In this document: in pieces, positions 1-9,800 of the stretch
Layout: each line of letters begins with the position of its first letter
Numbering within the stretch: the stretch's first letter is position 1
Source: Leishmania mexicana MHOM/GT/2001/U1103
Lineage: Eukaryota; Euglenozoa; Kinetoplastea; Trypanosomatida; Trypanosomatidae
NCBI RefSeq assembly: GCF_000234665.1
Contig: NC_018331.1
Span: 434,001-498,000 of the forward strand
DNA length: 64,000 nucleotides
Direction: 5' to 3'
Translations under genes and position numbers: made by a program
The notes under the pieces: generated by a model
Databases searched by the model: none
The model's input: the letters and a program-made list of their open reading frames with translations, nothing else
Told to the model about the DNA's origin: nothing

Positions 1-405
1 GATGATGTGATTCTTCTTGGCCTTGAGGAAGTTGCCGACGCCCTTGATGGCGATGTTGTTGCACTCAGTCGCGCCACTAGTGAAAAAGATCTCCTTCGGG
101 CTTGCGCCAATCAAATCAGCGACCTGCTTGCGCGCCTTCTCGACCGCCTCTTCGGCGCTCCAGCCGTACTGATGGGTGCGACTGTTCGGGTTGCCGTACT
201 CCTCCGTCATGTAGGGCAGCATCGCATCCAGCACGCGGGGGTCCAGCGGGGTGGTGGCCTGATTATCCATGTAGATCGGTCGAGTCTTGAAGACGGGCAG
301 CGTGGACGAAGGGGCAGCAACAGCTGCGGCAGCCTTGGAGACTGCCCCGGCACCGTTGGCCGTCGAGGCAGCAGCGCAGAAAAAGACACGCGACGCGCGC
401 CACAT
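1..405 (-). CDS. NFS1: Cysteine desulfurase (NFS/IscS type), N-terminal part, truncated by window edge
   Basis: PLP-dependent enzyme that takes sulfur from L-cysteine for Fe-S cluster assembly and tRNA thiolation, normally mitochondrial in trypanosomatids. The ATG at 403-405 opens 135 codons that run off the left edge. Seen: a basic/hydroxylated leader starting [14 protein letters not shown], about 40 residues, fitting a mitochondrial presequence; then the family start [16 protein letters not shown], followed by [16 protein letters not shown] and [13 protein letters not shown], the last corresponding to the conserved SGATESNN loop near the PLP site. The PLP lysine and the sulfur-carrying cysteine lie outside the window. 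Identification is firm; only the C-terminal two thirds are unseen. Confidence 0.95.
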   Translation of the reverse strand, partial: MWRASRVFFCAAASTANGAGAVSKAAAAVAAPSSTLPVFKTRPIYMDNQATTPLDPRVLDAMLPYMTEEYGNPNSRTHQYGWSAEEAVEKARKQVADLIGASPKEIFFTSGATECNNIAIKGVGNFLKAKKNHII

Positions 406-648
406 TATGCCCCAACTCCTCGCTTGTTTGTGACTATCTTCGACGAATCGGTGACTGACCGAGTGTGTGCGGGTGTGTCAACGTGGGCGCAGCCGTGTGT
501 GTGTGTGTGTGCCTCACCTTACTCTTTGTTTCTCGTATTACTGTATACTTTGACCTTTGCGTTGCGTGCATGTACTCCTTGCTCAGGACTTGGGCGTTTG
601 CGCACGCTCGCCGGAGAACACCACCACCAGACCCAACACACAAGTGCA

Positions 649-690
649 CTCACGCCGGAAAAGGGAGAGAGAAGAGAAGGGTGAAAGAAA
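649..690 (-). promoter_or_regulatory. Candidate spliced-leader acceptor and polypyrimidine tract for the cysteine desulfurase gene
   Basis: Read on the minus strand, a run made almost only of T and C (plus-strand purines about 652-690) is followed by an AG (plus-strand ct at 649-650), about 245 nt upstream of the ATG. This is the expected form of a trans-splice acceptor; no experimental data are visible, so the exact site is a guess. Confidence 0.35.
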
Positions 691-1221
691 CAGGCAGTCC
701 GTGAATGGCGCGTCGAGGGAGATAATGAATGCGGTGCGAACAACAACAACACAGCAGTGCGACGGCACCGCTGAGCAGCATCTCGTACAGAGTGGGGAGT
801 CCCCCGCTAGCGCAGTCCACGGTGCTGGTGGGACGGTACCCTCCCACACTACGCGCAAAAGCCGTAGTGAGCAACGCCCCTTTCAGCTGATCCAGCGGTG
901 TGTCGGAAATGCGATACGCCGAGGACGACAGCGATGGCGGCGTACGCGCATTTGTCTTTTTCCTCTGCTGCGGCGCCATTGGTTGCCGTTTCCGAAACGA
1001 AAATGCGTCAATGATGTGAGCGGGATGAGGCACAGTCACAAGGGCGCCGCATCTCTCTCGCTCGCTCTCGACCACTCGCCGCGCGCGACATCACGAGTTG
1101 ACCACAAACTACCAAGGTTCCATCAACAATCACGCCTGCCTCCGGAGCACTCTCACGCCCTCCCTGACTCACGCCCGCGGAAGAGGCACGGGAGGTTAAG
1201 GAGGAATGTATTTTTTAGCCG

Positions 1222-1790
1222 GTGCCCATTGCTCTGCCCTGCAACACGAGCTGCACGCCACTCCACCCCAGCCGGGCCCCGTCGCACAGGCGCACATGGC
1301 CTGGCGCGCAGCAGCCCTGGGCACACGCGGTACAGCATTGCGCCGACCCAGTCATCTCGGTGCGGCCTCCGTCCAAAGCTCGGCACAGACACACCCATTG
1401 CGCCGGTCCCCACGTGCCGCACCCTCCTCGAGAGTGGCGCAGGGCCCCTGCACCAGTGGGCAGAGTGAGGGGCCGGGGAGGGGGTGGGTGAGATGTGTTC
1501 GAGTCACGCTGGCACTCTGTCCCCATCATGTGGATGGCACAAGGGTGTCCGCCGTCGCAGGCCGCTCCGACGCCAAGCCGTCCACAACCTCACCAGCGAC
1601 ATCAGCAGCGATACATCGCTCTGACCTCCCCTACGTCGTTGGTGCTGGGCCCGGCGACACCACCCGAGGTGGCTGGGGCACTTGGCAGGGGTTGGGGGTG
1701 GGGGAGGGCTGGCTCACTTTCCACCACGCACAAACACACAGAGAGTGCGGGGTGTATACTGGGGCCTGCGACACCACGCACTGAGGGGTG
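1222..1790 (-). mobile_element. SIDER-type short retroposon (family A, copy 1), probably SIDER2
   Basis: A 569-nt block repeated in the same orientation at 42148-42717. On the minus strand it ends with CTAAAAAA (plus-strand T-run 1211-1216 just beyond the repeat), a short A tail marking the 3' end. It lies about 120 nt past the stop codon of the NSF-like gene and in sense with it, so it would be in that gene's 3'UTR. Identity to the other copy is about 97% except for roughly 45 nt next to the tail; 1384-1534 matches without a difference. Length, A tail and placement match Leishmania SIDER2 elements; the subfamily name is from memory. Confidence 0.8.
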
Positions 1791-1912
1791 CAGCCCCCCC
1801 CCCGCTCCTCCGTCCTAGACGAGGAAGAGAGAGGGATGGGCAGCAGGTCGAAAAAAGTGCGCAGCGGGCGGTCATCCACCAACCCTTCACAATCAGCAGC
1901 CGATACGAGAAG

Positions 1913-4894
1913 CTACCACAGTAGTTCATCCGCAGCGCCCACAACCTCGTCCACGTCCGCCGCGGCCTCCTTGGCGTCCTCATCGCTACCCTCGCCGCTC
2001 CAGCCTTGGTACGGGTCCATCAACCCCATATCTGCCACTGTGGTGCGCACTGCGGCGACAAAGCTGCGGCTGGCGGCATCGTCGCCAACCGCGTAAAAGT
2101 TCGCAGCCACCTGCCTCGCGCGCATCTCGTTGTAGACGACGCGCATCTGATCAGATGTGGCAAAGTATGCCGGCAACTTCATCGTCGACTCCACGTCACC
2201 CGACTGCGAGTCGCCAATGACTGCCGCTGTGTTTTCGACATCCCGCACCCACCGCTGCAGGGCCATGTCCGTGATGCGGAGAAATGTGCGGTAGCTCATC
2301 GACACCGGGTAGGCCGCTGCCGCCTTGACTGATTGCAGTGGGTCTGCCACGCGATACTCCTGCAGCAGGGCTTTTGCCCCGCGTCGCAGCACTGGATGCA
2401 CGCGCAGGTGCGCATCGACAGAAAGCTGCTGTAGAACCGACGAGAGGGATGACGTGAGCACCAGTATGCGGTGGTTGCGATCTGCCGAGACACGGCTTTC
2501 AGCGTTCATAGCCACGTTACCTCCTGCCTCATCAACGGCCGCCAACGGTGAGTTCGCGGTCAAGGCACGACTTACGCCCCCCGAGCGGTGCATGTAGTCG
2601 TACAGCAAGCTGCGCAGCGTGTTCCCGGCGTAGCCACCGGTACCCATGACGCCGACGAGAACATCGTAGTCGTCGAGGACCACGATCCCACTTTCTGTGT
2701 GCGAGGCGTCGTTGAGAGCGTCCCGAAGCTTTCCCAGTTGCTCCGCGTGATCGGGCAACTGCGCCAGGCGACGACAAGAAAAGTAGCGCACCGTTGTGAA
2801 GTCGAAGACGCGGGTGAGGGCTCGGGCCACGGTGGACTTGCCGGTGCCTGGGGCACCGGTGATGGCGAGCATTCCTGTCACGGTGCGGTTGCTCTGCATC
2901 ACGTGCTCAATCACCGCAGTCGCCTTCTTGATGTTCTTGCTCACGGTGCCATCGTGGTCGGCAATCTCGGTACTGGCCCTGTCGCCGTCAGCGGAGAGCT
3001 GCGACAGGACAGACACCTCATCTTTGGCGCTGCGGATGTCCTTGAAGGCGCGCTCAAAGTCCTCCAGCGTTACCTTGAACAGCGAAGGCGACGAGGCGGA
3101 CGAACTCATCCTGCCGCTCCCTCCTGTGCCCTCCAGACCAAGCCCGCCAACGTCGCCTGCGCGGTGGCCAATCATCTCCGCGTCCGCCACGCCAGACGAC
3201 CCCTCGTCGGCCTCCTTGCTGTGCGGGCCGGCCTGAAAGAGCCCATCACTGCGATACCGCAGCAACGCGTAGCTCAGGGCAGAGCGCACCGTGCCGGCGA
3301 TGTCAGATCCGGAAAACCCGCCGCTTTCCAGTGCTAGGTCTCGCAGAACCACGTCGGGTGCCAAGAAGTTCTGCTCTCGCAGTCGCTCTGTATGAATGAA
3401 AAAGATGTCCTCGCGGCCAGGGACGTCCGGCGCGGGGATCTCGATGAGCACCTCGAAACGGCCAGGACGGAGCAGCGCCGAGTCGATCGCCTGCAGCCGA
3501 TTCGTCAGGCCGACAACCAGCAGGTCGTTTCGGCTCCTCACGCCGTCCATGAGAGACAGCAGTGTGTTCGTGACACCGTCGTACACTGCCTTGGCAGAGC
3601 TCTCATCGCTAGAGTGGCCGCGGCGGCGGAAGAGTGCCTCGAACTCGTCAATCACGAGCACCAGCAGCGCGCCCTTCTTCTTTGCGCCACTCCTCTTGTG
3701 CGCCGAGCGGTCAAACCTCTGGTTCTCCTGCTGTGCAGTCTCCTCCTTGGATGTCGTGCCGATGTCGTATCCCTCGAACACGTCCCGCAAGTTCTTTTCG
3801 GACTCGCCGACAAACTTCGACAGGATGTCCGCCGCGTTCACGACGGAGAGGCGCGTGTTAGGGCCCAGCAGGCGGAACAAGTTGCGCGCAATGAGGGTTT
3901 TGCCGTTCCCGGGCGGTCCGTAGAGAATGACACCGCGCACGTGCTGCAGCTGCAACGCTTCGGCGAGCGGTGCCAGAGACGGAAGCCGAGAGAGGAAGAC
4001 GCGGCGGAAGAGAGTGCGGAGCTCACGCTTGAGGCCGCCGATGCCGAGCTCCACCCACACCTCATCGCCATTCGCTGCGCCGTCGCCATCGTACCTACCG
4101 TCCGCGCGCTTGGCGCCGTCCTGAGACGCCGGCAACGGCGCGTACAGACGCTCGAGCGGGTGCTGACGCACCTCCTCCCATGACACCTTCTCCGCCTGTC
4201 CCCGCGGCGCGTCGGCGGACGTCTCGTCTTTGGCGCTCGTCGTGTTGCTCACCCGCAACTCCACCGCACGGCGCAGTACGGTAACGGTGCGGTAGGCTTC
4301 CTCGCCGCTGCGTCGCTCCTCAAGACGTACGTCGAACCACATCGGCTGACTCACCAGCCGCACCAGCTGCGGTGCCATGCCCTCCACGCCAGCGAGGCTG
4401 AGGAGCGGGTTTTCCAGCTCGCACGAGATCAGCTGTGTAGGAAATACCAGCGAAGCCGTGGGTCGGTTGCAGGTCAGGACAATCTTCTCGAGCAGGCGCG
4501 TCTCGGCTTCGCTCTGCTCCTGGCCAAGCAGCGGAGGACGGCGGTGCTCCTGCAGCAGCACCCGGTGCCGTACCGCCCGCGAGTCTCCGTTGTCCGTGTC
4601 TTGCACCTCTGACGGAAGGTGCACGCCCTGCAAGGAGAGTGTGACACTTGCGATTGGGGCAGGTGCAGTCGACGACGATACGGACGCGGCGGCGCGTGCC
4701 GCAAAGCATCCAGTCGTCTCCCGTGCCTCAGCCGCACCGTCTCGGCAGCCACGCACGTACAAGATTTCTGGCGCAGCATCGTCTGCCTGCGCTCTAGCAA
4801 GGACGTCCACGCATGACAGGACACCCACAGAGAGCACTAAGATGGTAAACGAGAGCTTGACGCACTGACGCAGACGATACAGCGAGTGACACAT
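1913..4894 (-). CDS. NSF/Sec18-like double AAA ATPase with N-terminal signal-peptide-like segment
   Basis: 993 residues. NSF-type ATPases take apart SNARE complexes. D1: linker LGIGGLKRELRTLFRRVF at 283-300, as in NSF; Walker A GPPGNGKT (326-333); Walker B IDE (415-417); sensor TNR (464-466); LLRPGRF (474-480). D2: Walker A GAPGTGKS (680-687) and a Walker B-like LDDYD (740-744), NSF D2 also having a DD pair. D1 keeps the arginine-finger region, so hydrolysis is plausible there. Odd: residues 12-30 form a hydrophobic stretch after a basic start, then VLARAQADD, which reads as a signal peptide or membrane anchor, and residues 40-230 do not resemble the NSF N domain by eye. Cytosolic NSF has no signal peptide, so this may be a divergent, membrane-bound or lumenal relative. 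The ATG at 4892-4894 is required for that segment. Confidence 0.8.
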   Translation of the reverse strand: MCHSLYRLRQCVKLSFTILVLSVGVLSCVDVLARAQADDAAPEILYVRGCRDGAAEARETTGCFAARAAASVSSSTAPAPIASVTLSLQGVHLPSEVQDTDNGDSRAVRHRVLLQEHRRPPLLGQEQSEAETRLLEKIVLTCNRPTASLVFPTQLISCELENPLLSLAGVEGMAPQLVRLVSQPMWFDVRLEERRSGEEAYRTVTVLRRAVELRVSNTTSAKDETSADAPRGQAEKVSWEEVRQHPLERLYAPLPASQDGAKRADGRYDGDGAANGDEVWVELGIGGLKRELRTLFRRVFLSRLPSLAPLAEALQLQHVRGVILYGPPGNGKTLIARNLFRLLGPNTRLSVVNAADILSKFVGESEKNLRDVFEGYDIGTTSKEETAQQENQRFDRSAHKRSGAKKKGALLVLVIDEFEALFRRRGHSSDESSAKAVYDGVTNTLLSLMDGVRSRNDLLVVGLTNRLQAIDSALLRPGRFEVLIEIPAPDVPGREDIFFIHTERLREQNFLAPDVVLRDLALESGGFSGSDIAGTVRSALSYALLRYRSDGLFQAGPHSKEADEGSSGVADAEMIGHRAGDVGGLGLEGTGGSGRMSSSASSPSLFKVTLEDFERAFKDIRSAKDEVSVLSQLSADGDRASTEIADHDGTVSKNIKKATAVIEHVMQSNRTVTGMLAITGAPGTGKSTVARALTRVFDFTTVRYFSCRRLAQLPDHAEQLGKLRDALNDASHTESGIVVLDDYDVLVGVMGTGGYAGNTLRSLLYDYMHRSGGVSRALTANSPLAAVDEAGGNVAMNAESRVSADRNHRILVLTSSLSSVLQQLSVDAHLRVHPVLRRGAKALLQEYRVADPLQSVKAAAAYPVSMSYRTFLRITDMALQRWVRDVENTAAVIGDSQSGDVESTMKLPAYFATSDQMRVVYNEMRARQVAANFYAVGDDAASRSFVAAVRTTVADMGLMDPYQGWSGEGSDEDAKEAAADVDEVVGAADELLW

Positions 4895-6313
4895 GGTTTC
4901 ACAAAGGAGAACTCACCGCACGAAGAGGCAGCACTATCGTGAAGAGGAGGGCAGCCCAACCACTCCCGACACGACGCACCAAAACCCTTCAAGTGAAATC
5001 TGCTTGCTCCCAGGTAGAAAGAGCACCCTGTATGCATACGTATGTGTGTGTGTGTGTGTGTGCGTGTCCGCGCACAAGCGAGGAAGAGCGCGGCGACAAC
5101 AGAAAACACAAAGAGGATGAGGAGATTGGAAAAAGAGGAAGGGAGAGAGACGTACCCAGTGAGTCGTAGGATGCCGCGTGCGTATATATATATATATGTG
5201 TGTGTGAAATCACCGCTATGATTTCCCGTTGATGCCGCCCTCCCTCCTTTTCCACGGCGTCTTTCAGCGACGGGGGACGCGCGCCAGCAAGACGTGGAAG
5301 AAAAGCGCAAGAGCGAGCGAGAAACAAACCCCTCGCAGACCCCACACGCATCACAGGCGATCGGTAACGTGCCGCGGCACAAGCAACGCGTAAAACAGAA
5401 GCCCAGTTGGGATAGGACCGTGCATATAGGGTGGGTTCGTGCAGCACGGAGACGGGGTCGCCATCCAATCGATGAGGCAATGGACGTAGATGAGAACAGG
5501 GTGGCAAAAGAGAACGTGAAAGAGCGTACGGGGGTGGAGGAAAGGCATGCACGTAGAAGGAGGTGCAGGAGAGGGGGGGGGGCAAAACCCGTGGATATTC
5601 GGGTGCGACATCCGCGCAGCCGCCCTATCCAGTACGCGCCTTCGCTGGGGGAGTGGGAGGGAGGGGAGGGGGGCTGAACCCACGTGAAAGCTCGATCACA
5701 CGTCAAACGCCATGGTAAACAAGGCGGCGTCGCGCCGCTGTGTTTCGTGGGTGTGCCCTGCCATACACGCCAGTCCCAGCCATGCGACACGGCTCACCCT
5801 TCCACATCGTCATGGACAATCCTGTTATTCTGTACTTGCCTTCGTTGGTTGAGTCGCAGCCCGATTCGCGAGAGAAGGGAAAGTCATACACGGGTGTACG
5901 CACAGGTACGCACACATACAGGCGGCAACAGACATATGATGATAATGCATTCAAGACGAGGCACATCACGTGATGAAAGGAGGAGGAGGGCGGGTGAGGG
6001 AGAAGTGCGCAGACGTCTGCTACATGTACAAGGGGCGTTTATGTGTATGTATCTGTGCGCGTGTGTGTGTGGGTATCTATCTCGAGAGAGATGGGGGAAG
6101 AGGGGGAGGGGCACACGTGCACAGTGAAACACATGAGAGCAACAAAGGAAAAGGAATCGTCTGAGGTACAAAGATAGATAGATATAGATACAATACGCTC
6201 TGCGTACACGTGCCCATGCATCCCAAACGCGCGCCTTCTCTGTTTTAGCATGTGTATGCCTGTTTCTTTCTTTTAGCGAGCGTTGGTGGCGTGCGTGTGT
6301 GCGTGCGTGCGTG

Positions 6314-6346
<33 letters not shown>

Positions 6347-6833
6347 TCAATGTCTTCTGAGGGGTAAGGAAGGGAGAACACAAGAAAAACGAAAACAGAA
6401 AGAGAGCGAGAGATCTCAGCATTCGCGAGAATCTTTCACGTGTAACACTGGTACACTGGGATTGTCAGTTGGTGTGGTGTGGTGTGGGATGGGGAAGAGG
6501 ACGGAGGAGGGAAGGCCCGCGATGCTCGCGTGTCTGTCTGTGTTCCTCGTCGTGTTCTTTGCGCCTTTCCCCTGCGGCTGAGGTTGAGGAGGGAGCATGT
6601 GAAAGAGGGGGGAAGGACGGCACAGGTACCCACTGTGCACACATGTCGCTGTGCATCTGTGGACGCGCGTTGGGTGGATGGGTGCGCCCATCCTGCACGC
6701 CTACCCCGTCCCCCTCACCGCGCCAGCAAAGAGGAAGAGAGAACGGGGGGAGGGGGGTGCCAAGGAAACCAAAAGAAACCGAAGCACGCGCAGGCCACCC
6801 GTTTGTCGTCCCCTTGGTATTTCCCTGCCGCCC
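4895..6833. other. Non-coding spacer with TG and TA repeats
   Basis: Upstream region of the NSF-like gene and 3'UTR of the TPR gene. Purine-rich plus-strand tracts at 5084-5150 and 5288-5330 are possible polypyrimidine tracts on the coding strand. Dinucleotide repeats at 5042-5063, 5183-5206 and 6294-6345. No supported gene. Confidence 0.7.
6294..6345. repeat. GTGC/TG microsatellite
   Basis: Tandem GTGC units followed by about 13 TG dinucleotides, in the presumed 3'UTR of the TPR gene. Confidence 0.9.
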
Positions 6834-9800
6834 CTACTTGCGGTTCAGCTCTTCGATTCGCCTATAGATGGTAGCGGCCAGCCTCGGGTCCTGCAACGTC
6901 TCCACGGCGAAGCGCGCGTAGCCCTCTAGGGTCGCCCTGTCGTCGGGGTCCATCCTCAGCACGTGCTCGAACATTTCCTTGGTCCCATCGACCAGCGAGC
7001 GCAGTCGGCCAGAGAAGAACTGTGTGTTGGTGCCCTGCAGTGCCACGGCGCTACCGCGGCGCACCTCTTCCTTCTTCAATCGCATACATTCACCCTGCAA
7101 GACACCGAGAATGTGCCGCACCACCTCGATGTTGCTCGGCTGGAGCCTGTGCGCTCGTTGCAGCATTGCCATGGCATCCTCGAAGCGGTTTTGGCCATTC
7201 GCGTAGAAGGCGCCGAGCTGGTGGCACGCTGTGAAACTGTTTGGGTTGATGGCGACTGCCTCCTTGAAGAGCTGCTCCACCCGATCGAAGACGCGCCGGC
7301 GCACCTCATCGTTCGTGTAGACCGTCTTGCTATCGGTGCAGGCCCACATAAACTGACCGTACTGTAGCACCACGTCCTCCGACGACGGGGCCAGCTCCAG
7401 CGCCGCCTTGAAGTGCTGCTCCGTCTTGAAGGGGGTGGGCATGACGCCAGCCATGTAGTTGGCGAACGCCGCGTGCGCCTGTGCCGCGTTCGGGTACCGC
7501 TCGAGAAAGTGAGCGTACAGGGCTTCGCCGCACCCCACCTGCCGGTCGTCAAAGGAGCGGCACAGGTAGTGGGCGTAGCACATGGTGCAGTTCAAATCGC
7601 CGGAGGAGGCCGCGTACGCCTTCGCGATGTACTTGCGGGCCAGGGTGTGGCAGCCAGAGTGCATGCACAGTGTGGCGTAGTTCACGAGGATGGTGGCATG
7701 ATGCGGGAAGCGCAGCAGCGCGCGGCGGTACATGCGGTTCAGCAGCTGCGGCTCCTGAAAGCGGGTCTGCACGACATAGGTAGCGAAGCACACGGCGTCT
7801 TCACTTGTGGCGGTGGCAACGCCGTCCAGCAGCAGAGGAGCGAGATTTCCGAGGGACACGACCACGTTAGTATCGTTCGCGTTGGTCAGGTGACTTTGCA
7901 CCCCGGCTGCGAACGCCGCCGCGACGCGATCAGGCGCCACGCCGAGGCCCTTCAGCAGGTGCTCCATTACCTCCATTCGCTGTCCGTGCGACATCGTATC
8001 CCAGGCGCTACCCGTGCCCAGCCGCGCCAGTCGCATGTGCATTTCCGTCGCCGCCGACGGGTTCGCGCGCATGACGCGCTTCATGTACACAGACCCCTTG
8101 GCGTAGTCGCCGGACTGCACGAAGACGTCCGCCACCACCTCCGCCACCTCCAGGTACGTAGGGCACACGGCCGCAGCGCGTTCGTAAAGAGTGGCTGCCA
8201 GCTCCGGGTCCGTCGCAGATTTGAGCGTGGCGTAGTTCACGAGCAAGATGCCCATCTCCCGCTGGTACCTCTCCGTCAGGACCGGCATGGAAGCGACGAT
8301 GTGGTCGACGTGCTGCAGCGCAACGGCGTACAGCTCCTCCGCATCCTTGATGAACTGGTTCTGGTGAAAAAAGAAGGCGCCACGGCTGAGCACGATGAGG
8401 CTGCTCAGCGTCCTGTCCATGCGCTCCCGCCCCCACAAAGACGGCGATGCTGAAGGGGACACCGATGGCTCGTCGCCGCCATCGCTCAGTGTAGCCTTAG
8501 CAGCGCTACTGTCACTGCCGCTGGCTCTGCGGCCATCGCGAGAGATCCGCTCCTCATCCTCGATGCCGTTGACGACCATGTCGGCCACGACGATGCTAGC
8601 GGCCCGTCGGAAGACGCGGCCGATAGTCTCGATGCTCGCCTCGATGTCCACACAATCCAACTGCACGCGGTCAGAGGGATCCAGTGTCTTGAGACCCATG
8701 GCGTATCGCGCGAGCGAGCTGGCATCGTGGTCACCGCGCACCTGCTGCACTGCCTGCAATAGCACAGACCCCATACGACTGTTCCCCAGCCGATGGCAGC
8801 AGGAAGCGAAGCTGTTTGCGACGCTCAGCCGCATCTCACTCGGCATCATGTCGTCAGGCAGGAAAAAGATGTAAAAACACAGCGCCAGCGTCTTCTCCAT
8901 GTCGCCGGCCTGGCGAGCGAGGGAGATGAGTTTCAAGTAGGAATGAACGACACCGCCGCCCAGCGCGCCTTCGATTTCGATGAGGCGGCTCTGCACCCCA
9001 ACCGCCTCCGCGTAGGCGCCGACGCGCTCGCAGCACGCGACGTAGTTGCTCAGCACCCAGTGTAGCACGTCCGGTTGAAGAGACAAGTCAACGCGCAGCA
9101 GCGCAGGAGAGGACCCCGCGCGCGCCTGACCGCTAGTGAAGGCGACACCGTCCGAAGCACTCGTGCTGCCTGCGGCAGTAGCAGCGACCGCAGCAGCCGA
9201 AGCGCGCTGGCGTCGGGCGCGTTTGTTCAGCCGCACCTGCGCGCTCGTCACCGACGCGTCCTTCTTGTGCGACCCTTTCACGATGTTGCGGTAGTGCTTC
9301 ATGGCCCGCTTGTGGTCGCCGACGTAGGTCTGGAGGCAGAAAGCCATGTGGCCTTCCACCTCCGCCGAGTGAAGAGGCACCATCTCGCCAGCCGCCCCGA
9401 GCTGTGCGACGGCGTCGCCGCAGCCGTTGCGCAGCAACTCAATAGTGCAACTATACTCCTCGAGAGCCCGATCCACGAGGGCGACGCTAGCCAGCATGTC
9501 CGCGTACTGTCTCCGAACCCATCCGCTGATGGGGCCGAGATCGGCACGGTCGAGCAGCTGCAGACATCCTTCGAGCAGCCCGATCGCCTGGCCCGTCTTG
9601 CCCACCGTGTGAAACCCCATGGCAGTGTCGATGAGAGCGCCAGCTGCGCGATGCGTTGCGTTGCCGGCAGCTATGCGCGCCTCCGCGGCCGTGGCCTCAC
9701 TGCTACAGTTTGTACCACTACTATCACCATGTGCATCGGCTACCTGCAGCAGCGCCTCAGCGTCTTCGAGGAGAATGCTCGAGGCTGCCTCCAGGTAGAT

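Larger units (their letters stand above)
406..1912. other. Non-coding spacer between cysteine desulfurase and the NSF-like gene
   Basis: Holds the 5' leader region of the cysteine desulfurase gene and the 3'UTR of the NSF-like gene. A SIDER-type element fills 1222-1790. Open frames here have no ATG-led, GC3-biased stretch, so no further gene is called. Confidence 0.7.

Noticed and set aside
557..1468. 303-codon plus-strand frame
   Set aside because: Crosses the cysteine desulfurase leader and the SIDER element; composition follows the repeats, and a like frame occurs in the other SIDER copy.
1490..1512. tRNA-like B box (GTTCGAGTC) inside the SIDER element
   Set aside because: No matching A box or cloverleaf around it on either strand.
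2588..3337. 249-codon open frame on the plus strand
   Set aside because: Lies antisense to the NSF-like gene; arises from its GC-rich codons and has no family sequence.
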